Shown here in pieces: positions 8,352-15,726 of a DNA stretch of 64,000 nucleotides. A program made the position numbers and the translations under genes. The number at the start of each line of letters is the position of its first letter. The first letter of the stretch is position 1. A model generated the notes under the pieces. The model saw nothing but the letters and a program-made list of their open reading frames with translations. It did no database searches and was not told the origin of the DNA. Source of the stretch: Lentisphaerae bacterium GWF2_50_93 (lineage in GTDB: Bacteria > Verrucomicrobiota > Lentisphaeria > Victivallales > GWF2-50-93); assembly GCA_001804815.1 (NCBI GenBank), contig MHBI01000058.1, positions 1 to 64,000 on the forward strand, given 5' to 3'.

Positions 8352-8489
8352 CCTGAACCTGAAATCAGCGCCTTCGAATTTGATTTATGATTGATTCCAA
8401 TCTATTTTAAAGTTTTAGCCATTTTCATTAGCACATTGGGCAAAGGAAGCTTATATTCCGATTTGCTATAAAAGTAACTTGGAGACAGG

Positions 8490-9410
8490 ATGTTAGGCAT
8501 CGAGGAAATAGGATCTTACATACCGCACGGGAGGATTTCGAATTATTCCCGCAAGGAGAAGTTTGCAATAACCGATCAGTTCATCGAGGAGAAGATCGGA
8601 GTCGCGGAAGTCTCCGTCAAGGGAAAAGAGGAGGATACTTCCGACCTGTGCATCAAGGCATATCAGAACCTCAGGATCAAGAAGGACATATCCGCGGATG
8701 AAATCGAAGTCCTGATAGTCGTCACCCAGAATCCCGACTACAACATCCCGCACACCTCGGCGATACTCCATGGCGCCCTTGAGATCCCCCAGAAATGCGC
8801 ATGCTTCGACATCTCGCTGGGATGTTCCGGATATGTATACGCCCTCTCCATAATACAGTCGTTCATGAATGCGAACGGGATGAAGAAGGGACTTCTATTC
8901 ACGTGCGACCCCTACTCCAAAATCATAGATCCCGACGACAAGAACACCTCGCTTCTGTTCGGGGACGGTGCCGCAGTGACGCTCATATCCGACAATCCGG
9001 CATACACTTTCGGGAAATTCACCTTTGGGACAATGGGAAAGGACTACAAGAATCTCATCTGCCAGGGCAACAAGCTCCACATGAACGGAAGGGCGGTATT
9101 CAATTTCACCGCAAAAGTGCTCCCCGACGACATTCAGCAAGTGGTCAAGATTAACAATACGTCTTTCGACAAGATTGACAAGTTCGTGTTCCACCAGGGC
9201 AGCAAGTTCATAGTCGATACGCTCACGAAACGCGTTGGGCTTCCGTCCGAGAAGGTCATTTTCAACGCCAAGAACTTCGGGAACACGGTTTCATCGTCGA
9301 TTCCGATAATTCTTGAAACGGAGATCCACGACAAGAGCAACAAGCTCATACTTGTCAGTGGATTCGGCGTCGGCCTTTCATGGTCGAGCGCGGTAATAAA
9401 AAGAGTATGA
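8490..9410 (+). CDS. 3-oxoacyl-ACP synthase III (FabH-like)
   Basis: A 306-residue thiolase-fold condensing enzyme. The catalytic triad is visible: Cys112 in GCSGYVY, His235 in VFHQGS, and Asn265 in NFGNTVSSS. Family members condense an acyl-CoA starter with malonyl-ACP or transfer acyl groups. FabH paralogues in surface-glycan loci (for example fabH2 of Campylobacter jejuni) are thought to supply special acyl groups for sugar modification. Here a lone acyl carrier protein, an AMP-dependent acyl ligase and an AAC(3)-like acyltransferase lie about 20 kb downstream on the same strand, which supports that reading over primary fatty acid synthesis. GGAG lies six bases before the ATG. Confidence 0.88.
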   Translation: MLGIEEIGSYIPHGRISNYSRKEKFAITDQFIEEKIGVAEVSVKGKEEDTSDLCIKAYQNLRIKKDISADEIEVLIVVTQNPDYNIPHTSAILHGALEIPQKCACFDISLGCSGYVYALSIIQSFMNANGMKKGLLFTCDPYSKIIDPDDKNTSLLFGDGAAVTLISDNPAYTFGKFTFGTMGKDYKNLICQGNKLHMNGRAVFNFTAKVLPDDIQQVVKINNTSFDKIDKFVFHQGSKFIVDTLTKRVGLPSEKVIFNAKNFGNTVSSSIPIILETEIHDKSNKLILVSGFGVGLSWSSAVIKRV

Positions 9411-9465
9411 TTCTCTCTTAATCCACTTGCATTTCCTGTTTCCAGCCTTAATTTAAATTTCGAAG

Positions 9466-9483
9466 TTTTACAAAACTGTAAAA
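9466..9483 (+). promoter_or_regulatory. Perfect inverted repeat, candidate GbsR-type operator
   Basis: TTTTACA-AAAC-TGTAAAA, 7-bp arms and a 4-bp spacer, ends three bases before the ATG of the regulator. Its position would let the protein bind its own start region. It also replaces the normal ribosome binding site, so translation may begin leaderless or depend on the element. Confidence 0.5.
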
Positions 9484-9486
9484 GTT

Positions 9487-9984
9487 ATGAACAAACAGGC
9501 TCATACAGGTACCAAAAAGGCGAAAAGCCACCTCATCGACTCGGCCGGAAAAGTCAGCCAGGACCTAGGTCTTGGACGCATCATCGGCCAGGTCATGGCC
9601 GCCATCTACCTGCATGAAGGAGCCTCGTCCCTCGACGACATCGGCAGGGAACTCAGCCTGAGCAAGGCGGCCGTAAGCATAGCCACAAGACAGCTGGACA
9701 AGATCGGCGTCATCAAGCAGGTCTGGGTCAAAAGCGACCGCAAGACCTATTACAGGACCTCGGACCATCTTGCATCCACCCTGCAGAAAGGCATCCTCGA
9801 TCTCCTGCGGAGCAAGCTCCAGACCACCGATGAAATACTGGAGGAGGCCGAAAACTGCCTCAATGGATCGGAGCATACCGATGAAAAGAAATTCCTGGAA
9901 CATCAGATCGGACGCGCCCGGAAGATCCACCAGAGGGTGAACAGCCTTGTCAACAACCCTCTGATAAAATTGATCAGCGGATAA
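9487..9984 (+). CDS. GbsR/MarR-family transcriptional regulator
   Basis: A 165-residue winged-helix regulator. The segment HLIDSAGKVSQDLGLG followed by RIIGQVMAAIYL is the typical GbsR opening helix, and LSLDDIGRELSLSKAAVS-like sequence is the helix-turn-helix, followed by KQVWVKSDRKTYY, the wing. The C-terminal 60 residues form a helical dimerisation region. GbsR-like proteins are repressors. It sits just upstream of the pseudaminic acid genes and is insulated from them by a strong terminator, so it may control the glycan locus and itself through the repeat at 9466-9483. The effector is unknown. Confidence 0.85.
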   Translation: MNKQAHTGTKKAKSHLIDSAGKVSQDLGLGRIIGQVMAAIYLHEGASSLDDIGRELSLSKAAVSIATRQLDKIGVIKQVWVKSDRKTYYRTSDHLASTLQKGILDLLRSKLQTTDEILEEAENCLNGSEHTDEKKFLEHQIGRARKIHQRVNSLVNNPLIKLISG

Positions 9985-10015
9985 AATCAGACAGCCTTAT
10001 GCTGTCTGATTTTAT
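9981..10015. terminator. Strong bidirectional-type terminator hairpin
   Basis: ATAAAATCAGACAGC and GCTGTCTGATTTTAT form perfect 15-bp arms around a CTTAT loop, starting on the stop codon at 9982-9984. A T-run closes the 3' arm, as in an intrinsic terminator. Confidence 0.8.
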
Positions 10016-10017
10016 AA

Positions 10018-10043
10018 GTCGATTATGCAGTTGCATAATCGAC
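10018..10043. repeat. Perfect 12-bp-arm hairpin
   Basis: GTCGATTATGCA and TGCATAATCGAC enclose only GT. It follows the terminator directly and its 3' tail CGACGG recurs after the third hairpin at 39101-39122, which suggests a repeat family. Confidence 0.55.
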
Positions 10044-10069
10044 GGGGCGAAGCACGGTCATATGTCACG

Positions 10070-10186
10070 GTATCAGGTTTCAAGTATTAAGTTTTAAGCA
10101 GGATCACATATGAATTCTGTATTTTTTTAAACACATTTCCCCGGATTTTGCTTAAGAACTTCAATTATCAACTAAAAACTAAATTC
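10070..10186. repeat. Gene-less short-repeat array pair (AAGTTTTAAGCA type)
   Basis: The left array (10070-10102) and the right array (10148-10186) are rough inverted copies built from AAGTATTAAGTTTT-like units; TTAAGCA at 10094-10100 matches TGCTTAA at 10149-10155. Only about 45 bp lie between. It is less regular than the other pairs. It directly precedes pseB. Confidence 0.35.
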
Positions 10187-10197
10187 AAGGAAAAAAC

Positions 10198-11205
10198 ATG
10201 TTTAATGGAAAAAACATTCTAATCACCGGTGGAACCGGCTCGTTCGGCAAACAATTGGTCAAGACCATCCTGGAGCGCTACAAGCCGCACAAGCTCATTA
10301 TATTCTCCAGGGACGAACTCAAGCAGTTCGAAATGTCGCAGAACTTCCCTGAATTCAAGAACGGCATCAGGTATTTCATCGGCGACGTACGTGAAATGGA
10401 ACGCCTCGAGGAGGCATTCCGCGAGGTCGACTACGTGATCCACGCGGCGGCACTCAAGCAGGTGCCTGCCTGTGAATACAACCCCTTCGAGGCAGTCAAG
10501 ACGAACGTCCTGGGCGCCCAGAACATCATAAGGGCCGCCATCAAGCAGAAGGTGAAGAAAGTTATCGCCCTCAGTACCGACAAGGCGGCAAATCCTGTCA
10601 ACCTCTACGGAGCGACGAAGCTCTGTTCAGACAAGCTTTTCGTATCCGGAAACGCCATGAGCGGAGACATTGGCACCAAGTTCGCGGTCGTCAGATACGG
10701 CAATGTCGTCGGCAGCAGGGGCTCGGTAATTCCGTTCTTCCTGAAGAAGAAGAAGGACGGAGTCCTTCCAGTGACTGACACAAGGATGACGCGTTTCTCG
10801 ATAACCCTGCAGAAAGGGGTCGATTTCGTTCTTGAGAATTTCGAGAGGATGCACGGAGGCGAGGTCTTCGTCCCGAAGATCCCCAGCTACAAGATCCTCG
10901 ATGTGGCGAAGGCAATCGCTCCCGATGCCAAGATAGAAGAGATAGGAATAAGGCCAGGCGAGAAACTGCACGAACTGATGATCCCGGAGGATGATGCCCG
11001 TCACAGCATTGAGTTCAAGGACCACTATGTGATCCAGCCAGACTTCATCTGGTGGAACAAGAAGAACAACCTCATCGACAAGGGAGGGAAGCTCTGCTCC
11101 GACGAATTCTCATACAGGAGCAACACCAACAGCGAATGGCTGACAGTCGAGGACATCAAGAAGCTCGTCAATGATTTCCTGAAGGAGCATCCGGAGCTCA
11201 AGTAG
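10198..11205 (+). CDS. pseB: UDP-GlcNAc 4,6-dehydratase (inverting), PseB
   Basis: A 335-residue short-chain dehydrogenase/reductase that converts UDP-GlcNAc to UDP-2-acetamido-2,6-dideoxy-beta-L-arabino-hexos-4-ulose, the first step of pseudaminic acid synthesis. The NAD(P) loop GGTGSFGK is at 11-18. The catalytic region S-T-D-K (126-129) with Y137 and K141 is the PseB/FlaA1 form, where D and K take part in C5 inversion. AAALKQVPACEYNP is also typical. AAGGA precedes the ATG. The pathway partner PseC is the next metabolic gene, separated by a four-helix-bundle cassette. Confidence 0.95.
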   Translation: MFNGKNILITGGTGSFGKQLVKTILERYKPHKLIIFSRDELKQFEMSQNFPEFKNGIRYFIGDVREMERLEEAFREVDYVIHAAALKQVPACEYNPFEAVKTNVLGAQNIIRAAIKQKVKKVIALSTDKAANPVNLYGATKLCSDKLFVSGNAMSGDIGTKFAVVRYGNVVGSRGSVIPFFLKKKKDGVLPVTDTRMTRFSITLQKGVDFVLENFERMHGGEVFVPKIPSYKILDVAKAIAPDAKIEEIGIRPGEKLHELMIPEDDARHSIEFKDHYVIQPDFIWWNKKNNLIDKGGKLCSDEFSYRSNTNSEWLTVEDIKKLVNDFLKEHPELK

Positions 11206-11214
11206 GGGATCAAG

Positions 11215-11747
11215 CAGGTGTCAGGTGTCAGGTGTCAGGTGTCAGGTGTCAGGTGTGAAATAAAGAAGGAACGGAATGGAAGGGAAGTTTCTAGAAGTTG
11301 AAGACCTGGAAGTCTATAGGAAGCTCTGCCAGTTGCATATTGAAGTCTGCGAACTGACATACAGCTGGCCCAAGGAAGAAAAATATGAGCTTGGAGGACA
11401 AGTCAGGCGTTCATCTAACAGCTCTCCAGCGCAGCTCGCAGAAAAAAACGACGACAGGCACGTCAGGAACAAAATTGAAGGAGTCAATCTCAGCAGAGGT
11501 GAGGCAGGAGAGACCATTCATCATTTGTATATGTCCATGCTGAAAAGGTATATTCCTGAGGAAAAGTATTTGTCTTTTAAATCCCGATACAAGGAGTGTA
11601 TCAGGATGCTTAATGGCCTTGAAAAATCCCTGGAAAATAAAATTCCTCCTAAGGACCGGGTATGGAAGACATCCGAGGCTACTGAGGATTATTTAGGAAC
11701 TGCAGGAAAGTCTTCTCAAATTCCAGGTTGGCCTGACACCTGACACC
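11215..11747. repeat. Four-helix-bundle cassette A, 7-bp arrays in inverted orientation
   Basis: Upstream of the gene are six tandem copies of a 7-bp unit (TCAGGTG) at 11215-11257. At its end, 11732-11747, the same unit occurs twice on the opposite strand (CACCTGA). The gene's stop codon at 11741-11743 lies inside the right array, so its last residues W-P-D-T are partly encoded by the repeats. The cassette fills the gap between pseB and pseC and keeps the direction of the operon. A single array of the same unit recurs at 19578-19610. Confidence 0.65.
11276..11743 (+). CDS. Four-helix-bundle protein (23S intervening-sequence family, TIGR02436-like)
   Basis: A 155-residue helical protein. The opening VEDLEVYRKLCQLHIEVCELT, the QVRRSSNSSPAQLAE segment near residues 42-56 and the YKECIRMLNGLEKSLE C-terminal helix are the family pattern. 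The family was found in intervening sequences of 23S rRNA and is related to Avd of diversity-generating retroelements, which assemble as positively charged pentamers. Stand-alone copies have no settled function. Here it has no rRNA context; it sits between pseB and pseC, flanked by inverted 7-bp arrays. A glycan role is unlikely; it looks like a passenger of the array cassette. Confidence 0.8.
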   Translation: MEGKFLEVEDLEVYRKLCQLHIEVCELTYSWPKEEKYELGGQVRRSSNSSPAQLAEKNDDRHVRNKIEGVNLSRGEAGETIHHLYMSMLKRYIPEEKYLSFKSRYKECIRMLNGLEKSLENKIPPKDRVWKTSEATEDYLGTAGKSSQIPGWPDT

Positions 11748-11775
11748 TTTAACAACATACCAAACAACTACCATA

Positions 11776-12903
11776 ATGAACAAAACAATTCCCTACGGAA
11801 AACAATCCATCGACCGGTCCGACATTGATGCCGTGACAGAGGTGCTGCAGTCGGATTTCATCACCACCGGGCCGAAGGTTTCTGAATTCGAGAAGTCGAT
11901 ATGCGATTTCACCGGTGCGAAATTCGCAGTCGCGGTCTCCAGCGGAACTGCGGCGCTCCACTGTGCGATGTTCGCAGCCGGCATAAAACCCGGAGATGAA
12001 GTGATCGTGACTCCGATGACGTTCGTCGCTTCGTCAAACGCCATCCTCTACTGCGGCGGTACGCCGGTGTTCGCCGACGTCCTGCCTGGCAGTCTCCTGA
12101 TTGATCCGGCTGAAGTCGAGAAGAAGATCACGGAGCGGACAAAGGCCGTTGTTGCGGTGGATTACGCGGGCCAGCCCTGCGACTACGGCGCTTTAAGAGG
12201 AATATGCAAGAAGCATGGGCTTCTGCTCATATCCGATGCCTGCCATTCCATCGGCGCGAAATACAAGGGCGGGAAGACAGGCACGCTTGCCGACATGACG
12301 GCGTTCAGCTTCCATCCCGTGAAGCATATCACTACCGGCGAAGGTGGCATGATCACCATCGACAATCCTGATTTCGCCGCCCGCCTGAAGATGTTCAGGG
12401 GCCATGGCATATCGACGGACTACCGGCAGCGCGAGGAAAAAGGTTCATGGTTCTATGAAATGGTCGATCTCGGCTATAACTACAGGATAACGGACTTCCA
12501 GTGCGCCCTCGGGATCAGCCAGTTGAAAAAGCTTCCCGGCTGGATCAGCAGGCGACAGGAGATAGCAGCCAAATATGATGCGGAGTTCAAAGACAATCCT
12601 TCAATCATTCCAATCAGAAAGTCACCAGATATTTCCCACGCATACCATCTCTATGTCATAAAACTCGAAAAAGCCGACAGGAACCAGGCCTTTACAGAAC
12701 TCAGGAACAGCGGAATCGGAGTGAACGTCCATTACATACCCGTCCATCTTCATCCTTACTATAAAAAGACGTTCGGAACCACCGAAGGGCTCTGTCCGGT
12801 TGCAGAAGATGCATTCAGGAAAATAATAAGCCTGCCTATGTTCCCGGGCCTGAAGGATGAGGAATTGAAAACCGTTATTACCAAAATCAAAAGGCTCTCA
12901 TAA
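11776..12903 (+). CDS. pseC: UDP-4-amino-4,6-dideoxy-GlcNAc-type aminotransferase, PseC
   Basis: A 375-residue DegT/DnrJ/EryC1 aminotransferase. It puts an amino group on C4 of the PseB product, giving UDP-4-amino-4,6-dideoxy-N-acetyl-beta-L-altrosamine. The PLP lysine is K183 in SFHPVKHITTGEGG, and SSGTAALH and DACHSIG are the usual cofactor-binding segments. The length and the start MNKTIPYGKQSID are typical of PseC. A perfect copy of the 13-bp palindrome family encodes AKFA at about residues 48-51. No clear ribosome binding site is seen, perhaps because the preceding gap is occupied by the cassette. Confidence 0.94.
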   Translation: MNKTIPYGKQSIDRSDIDAVTEVLQSDFITTGPKVSEFEKSICDFTGAKFAVAVSSGTAALHCAMFAAGIKPGDEVIVTPMTFVASSNAILYCGGTPVFADVLPGSLLIDPAEVEKKITERTKAVVAVDYAGQPCDYGALRGICKKHGLLLISDACHSIGAKYKGGKTGTLADMTAFSFHPVKHITTGEGGMITIDNPDFAARLKMFRGHGISTDYRQREEKGSWFYEMVDLGYNYRITDFQCALGISQLKKLPGWISRRQEIAAKYDAEFKDNPSIIPIRKSPDISHAYHLYVIKLEKADRNQAFTELRNSGIGVNVHYIPVHLHPYYKKTFGTTEGLCPVAEDAFRKIISLPMFPGLKDEELKTVITKIKRLS

Positions 12904-12905
12904 AT

Positions 12906-13448
12906 ATGTCCGCTTTTTTCGAAGCCATTCATACTGCTTTCAATGAGGCTGGAATCAAGCCAATCCTTGTTGGAGGGTGGGCCATAAACCTCCTTGGGCA
13001 CGCTCGAAATACGATGGATTTCGATTTAATGATTCTTGAAACCGATGTTGAAAAATTACATTCTTATCTTGAGAAAGCAGGATTTCAACTCCTGTTCAAA
13101 AATCCTGAGTTATTTGCAAAATACAGTTATTCTCACGAAAAGATATTTGAACTGGATATTCTGTTTACCGACAAAACAACTTATGAAAGGCTAAAGTCTG
13201 ATTCTTCGGAAATAAAAGTTGGAAAGATTGATTGTCTTCTGCCTTCCCCAATGTCAATAATCGCCATGAAACTCCACTCAATCAAGAACAACTTCGAAAA
13301 CAGATTTCCAAAAGATTTTCCAGATATCATCGCTTTGAGTGATATACATGGAATAGACATGTCTTCGGAACCATTTAAAAAACATTGCCTTAAATTTGGC
13401 AATAAAAAAATCTACGATTTGATTCTCAACACAAGGTCACTGAAATGA
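12906..13448 (+). CDS. Nucleotidyltransferase-fold protein (AbiEii/DUF6036-like)
   Basis: A 180-residue protein with the minimal nucleotidyltransferase signature: GGWAINLLG at 23-31, R34 and the D-F-D pair at 38-40, followed by a third acidic position in ELDILF. Proteins of this group act as toxin parts of toxin-antitoxin or abortive-infection pairs, often by adding nucleotides to RNA. Its stop overlaps the start of a 60-residue gene by four bases (ATGA), the usual toxin-antitoxin spacing. Both are foreign to the glycan pathway around them and are more AT-rich than their neighbours. No sugar-nucleotide role is likely. Confidence 0.7.
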   Translation: MSAFFEAIHTAFNEAGIKPILVGGWAINLLGHARNTMDFDLMILETDVEKLHSYLEKAGFQLLFKNPELFAKYSYSHEKIFELDILFTDKTTYERLKSDSSEIKVGKIDCLLPSPMSIIAMKLHSIKNNFENRFPKDFPDIIALSDIHGIDMSSEPFKKHCLKFGNKKIYDLILNTRSLK

Positions 13449-13627
13449 AGCATTTAGCCATAAGAGAAAATGCGGATTATCATCTATCCAGATTTCCAAA
13501 AACAGCACACTCCAGCGCCGACTATGAAAAATTCATAAGAACCTGCTTTTCGGTCCTGCGTCCGCCTAAAGTAACACTGGCAGAGAGGTTGAAGAAATCT
13601 CCTAAGATCAGGTTTAAACTGGATTGA
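13445..13627 (+). CDS. Small partner of the nucleotidyltransferase (60 aa)
   Basis: A 60-residue basic protein whose start overlaps the stop of the nucleotidyltransferase gene. It has a central helical YEKFIRTCFSVL stretch and ends in KIRFKLD. I do not recognise a family. Its position suggests an antitoxin or accessory subunit. The next small gene (13719) has a similar layout: an (I/Y)-x-x-F-I helix in the middle and a C-terminus in AKFRLI, so the two may be distant paralogues. Confidence 0.55.
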   Translation: MKHLAIRENADYHLSRFPKTAHSSADYEKFIRTCFSVLRPPKVTLAERLKKSPKIRFKLD

Positions 13628-13718
13628 GGCATTGTTTTACAAATAGTCAGTTCAGAGGATATGGTTTTTCATTTAATGAAAAACTATGCAAGCAAGGAAA
13701 TTTATCGGAGGATTAGAA

Positions 13719-13928
13719 GTGCCACAGACTAAAAAATCGCTGCGCGCCGGCCTGAAATTTAAAATCCCGTCATATGAAGACAAGACTCCGGCCTTGGAAT
13801 ACCATCCTTTGACTCCCAGCCAATACTTGAATTTCATAGAAACCGGAATCAAACTGCTCCCTGATCTCAAGGCTGCACGCGAGAGAAGCATGCTGCATGC
13901 CCCCACGGCCAAGTTCAGGCTGATCTGA
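13719..13928 (+). CDS. Small protein, possible orphan paralogue of the preceding one
   Basis: About 69 residues from the GTG at 13719, chosen because GGAGG lies seven bases before it; an in-frame ATG at 13686 has no such site. It begins MPQTKKSLRAGLKFKIP, contains YLNFIETGIKLLPDLK, and ends AKFRLI. It resembles the 60-residue protein upstream in size, middle helix and basic C-terminus. No toxin-like gene follows it; the next gene is the aldo/keto reductase. Unknown function. Confidence 0.45.
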   Translation: MPQTKKSLRAGLKFKIPSYEDKTPALEYHPLTPSQYLNFIETGIKLLPDLKAARERSMLHAPTAKFRLI

Positions 13929-13963
13929 GATTTTGTTTTCTTCTTTCTAAATTCGGTTCTACT

Positions 13964-13973
13964 TTTACGTAAA
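13964..13973. promoter_or_regulatory. TTTACGTAAA palindrome
   Basis: A perfect 10-bp palindrome about 48 bp before the aldo/keto reductase. Its half-site TTTAC resembles the half-site of the GbsR-linked repeat at 9466-9483 (TTTTACA), but the spacing differs. A shared regulator is only a guess. Confidence 0.2.
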
Positions 13974-14020
13974 CCATGGCACAAAATAGAACTTGATAAA
14001 CCAGAAAGAAATTATCTGAC

Positions 14021-14953
14021 ATGCCCGGAATCAAGACATTCACATGGAGAGGCGAGAAGATATCCTCGCTCGTACTTGGGACAGTCCAGCTCGGGCTGGA
14101 CTACGGGATAGCCAATTCGCAGGGCAGGCCTTCGGACGAACAGGCCACTGAACTCGTTGGCGCCGCTTGGAAAGGCGGAATAAGCTTCTTCGACACCGCC
14201 CAGGCTTACGGCGACAGCGAGACTGTCCTCGGGAAAACCATGGGCGCCCTGGGAATTGCGAATTCCGCAAAAGTGATCTCAAAGATATCCCCTGCCCTGT
14301 CACCGAAAGATCTCCCGGCGATATCCGCTTCCGTCGAGGAATCGATAAATAGGCTGGGAGTAAAACAGCTATGGGGTCTTATGCTCCACCGTACGGAATG
14401 GCTTGACAGCTGGAAGGAAGGGCTTGGCGAACTTCTCGAAGGCATGAGGAAAAGCGGAAAGGTAAGATATCTCGGCGTTTCCGTATATTCACCTGAAGAG
14501 GCAAAACGTGCGCTTGAAACAGAAGGGATCGACATGATCCAGGTTCCATGCAGCGCATGGGACCAACGGATGACAAGCTCCGGGATGTTCGGACTTGCAA
14601 AAAAAATGGACAAGCTCTGCTTTGTCCGAAGCATCTATCTCCAGGGCCTTCTCCTGATGAGCCCGGATGAAGTGCAGAAGAAGATTCCATCGGCATATAA
14701 GGCCTCGATGAAATGGTGCTCGATAGCACGCGAACATGGACTCACAAGGGCGGAACTGGCTGCGAAATTCGCAAAATCCCTCGACTTCCCGGTAGTGGCA
14801 GGAATGGAGAATGCGGAACAGGCGAAGGAAAACATAAAGCTTTTTTCAGCCCGTGCCCTTGGAACCAGGACCGCGCACGAAATACGTGACGCCCTCTCTC
14901 CGATGCTCACGGATGAAATCATAAATCCTTCAAAATGGAACATCCAGAAATGA
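14021..14953 (+). CDS. Aldo/keto reductase
   Basis: A 310-residue TIM-barrel NAD(P)H-dependent oxidoreductase. The tetrad is visible: D58 and Y63 in FFDTAQAYGDSE, K88 in VISKIS, and H123 in GLMLHRTEW. It lies directly before, and overlaps by ATGA, the cytidylyltransferase of the pseudaminic acid set. This gene order (aldo/keto reductase, SpsF, class III aminotransferase, SpsG/PseG, SpsE/PseI) recurs in many bacterial glycan loci. It may reduce a keto or aldehyde group on a modified sugar or on a side chain; the substrate is unknown. Confidence 0.88.
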   Translation: MPGIKTFTWRGEKISSLVLGTVQLGLDYGIANSQGRPSDEQATELVGAAWKGGISFFDTAQAYGDSETVLGKTMGALGIANSAKVISKISPALSPKDLPAISASVEESINRLGVKQLWGLMLHRTEWLDSWKEGLGELLEGMRKSGKVRYLGVSVYSPEEAKRALETEGIDMIQVPCSAWDQRMTSSGMFGLAKKMDKLCFVRSIYLQGLLLMSPDEVQKKIPSAYKASMKWCSIAREHGLTRAELAAKFAKSLDFPVVAGMENAEQAKENIKLFSARALGTRTAHEIRDALSPMLTDEIINPSKWNIQK

Positions 14954-15726
14954 ATAAAGGCGTACTTGCAATAATCCAGGCCCGCATGGGATCCTCAAGG
15001 CTCCCTGGAAAGATGACACTTCCTCTCATCCATGGGAAAGGCGCTCTGGAACTCATGGTTGAACGAGTCCGGAGGAGCAAGAAGATAGACAAGCTGATCG
15101 TCGCCACGACAGTGAATCCTTCCGACGAGGAACTAGTTGAGATCTGCGGGAAGATGAATGTCGATTGCTTCAGGGGCAGCGAGGATGACGTTCTGGACCG
15201 GTTCTACCAGGCATATGCAACGGCAGGGATGGATTTCGAGACGATCGTGAGACTGACCGGCGACTGTCCATTGCACGATCCGGCCGTAATCGACAAGGTC
15301 ATCTCAGAATTCCTCAATTCCGAGTCGGACTATGTGTCAAACGTGGATCCGCCGACATATCCCGACGGACTGGATACCGAAGTTTTCAGTTCTGCTGCAT
15401 TAGTGAAGGCATGGTTCGAAGCCAAGATGAAGTCGGAAAGGGAACATGTCACCATCTTCATAAGGAACCGCACGGATTTATTCAGGAAATCAAATGTGAG
15501 GAACAGCGCGGATCTATCATCGTACAGATGGACGCTTGACGAGGAATCCGACTACAGGATGATAAAGTCTGTTTGCGAGAACCTGTATGACGCCAGGAAG
15601 GATTTCGGAATGGACGACGTCCTGGAATTTCTCGGAAAACATCCTGAAATAGATGCCATCAACAGGAAAATAGCCAGGAACGAAGGGCTGCTCAAAACAT
15701 TAAATGAAGACAAGAAGGTGAAATAG
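14950..15726 (+). CDS. pseF: SpsF/PseF-type cytidylyltransferase
   Basis: About 258 residues from the ATG at 14950, which overlaps the preceding stop (ATGA). An in-frame start five codons earlier is less likely. The motif IIQARMGSSRLPGK at residues 8-21 is the nucleotide-binding signature of the CMP-sugar synthetase family to which SpsF, PseF and NeuA belong. It should activate pseudaminic acid, or a related acid, to the CMP form. It is the SpsF-like branch rather than canonical PseF, so the exact substrate is inferred from the PseG and PseI genes that follow. Its last base is shared with the GTG start of the next gene. Confidence 0.82.
   Translation: MNKGVLAIIQARMGSSRLPGKMTLPLIHGKGALELMVERVRRSKKIDKLIVATTVNPSDEELVEICGKMNVDCFRGSEDDVLDRFYQAYATAGMDFETIVRLTGDCPLHDPAVIDKVISEFLNSESDYVSNVDPPTYPDGLDTEVFSSAALVKAWFEAKMKSEREHVTIFIRNRTDLFRKSNVRNSADLSSYRWTLDEESDYRMIKSVCENLYDARKDFGMDDVLEFLGKHPEIDAINRKIARNEGLLKTLNEDKKVK

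Larger units (their letters stand above)
8022..8489. other. Divergent intergenic region with nested hairpins
   Basis: 468 bp without a gene, between the leftward and rightward gene sets, so it must hold promoters for both. It contains two nested inverted pairs (GATTTCAAAA 8200-8209 with 8311-8320, and TTGGAGTTCA 8244-8253 with 8300-8309), a TGAA-loop hairpin at 8288-8301 and a 22-bp perfect palindrome at 8330-8351. I could not find a convincing -35/-10 pair. Confidence 0.6.

Noticed and set aside
11215..11257. Tandem repeats as a possible CRISPR array
   Set aside because: The unit is 7 bp without spacers, and no cas gene is near.
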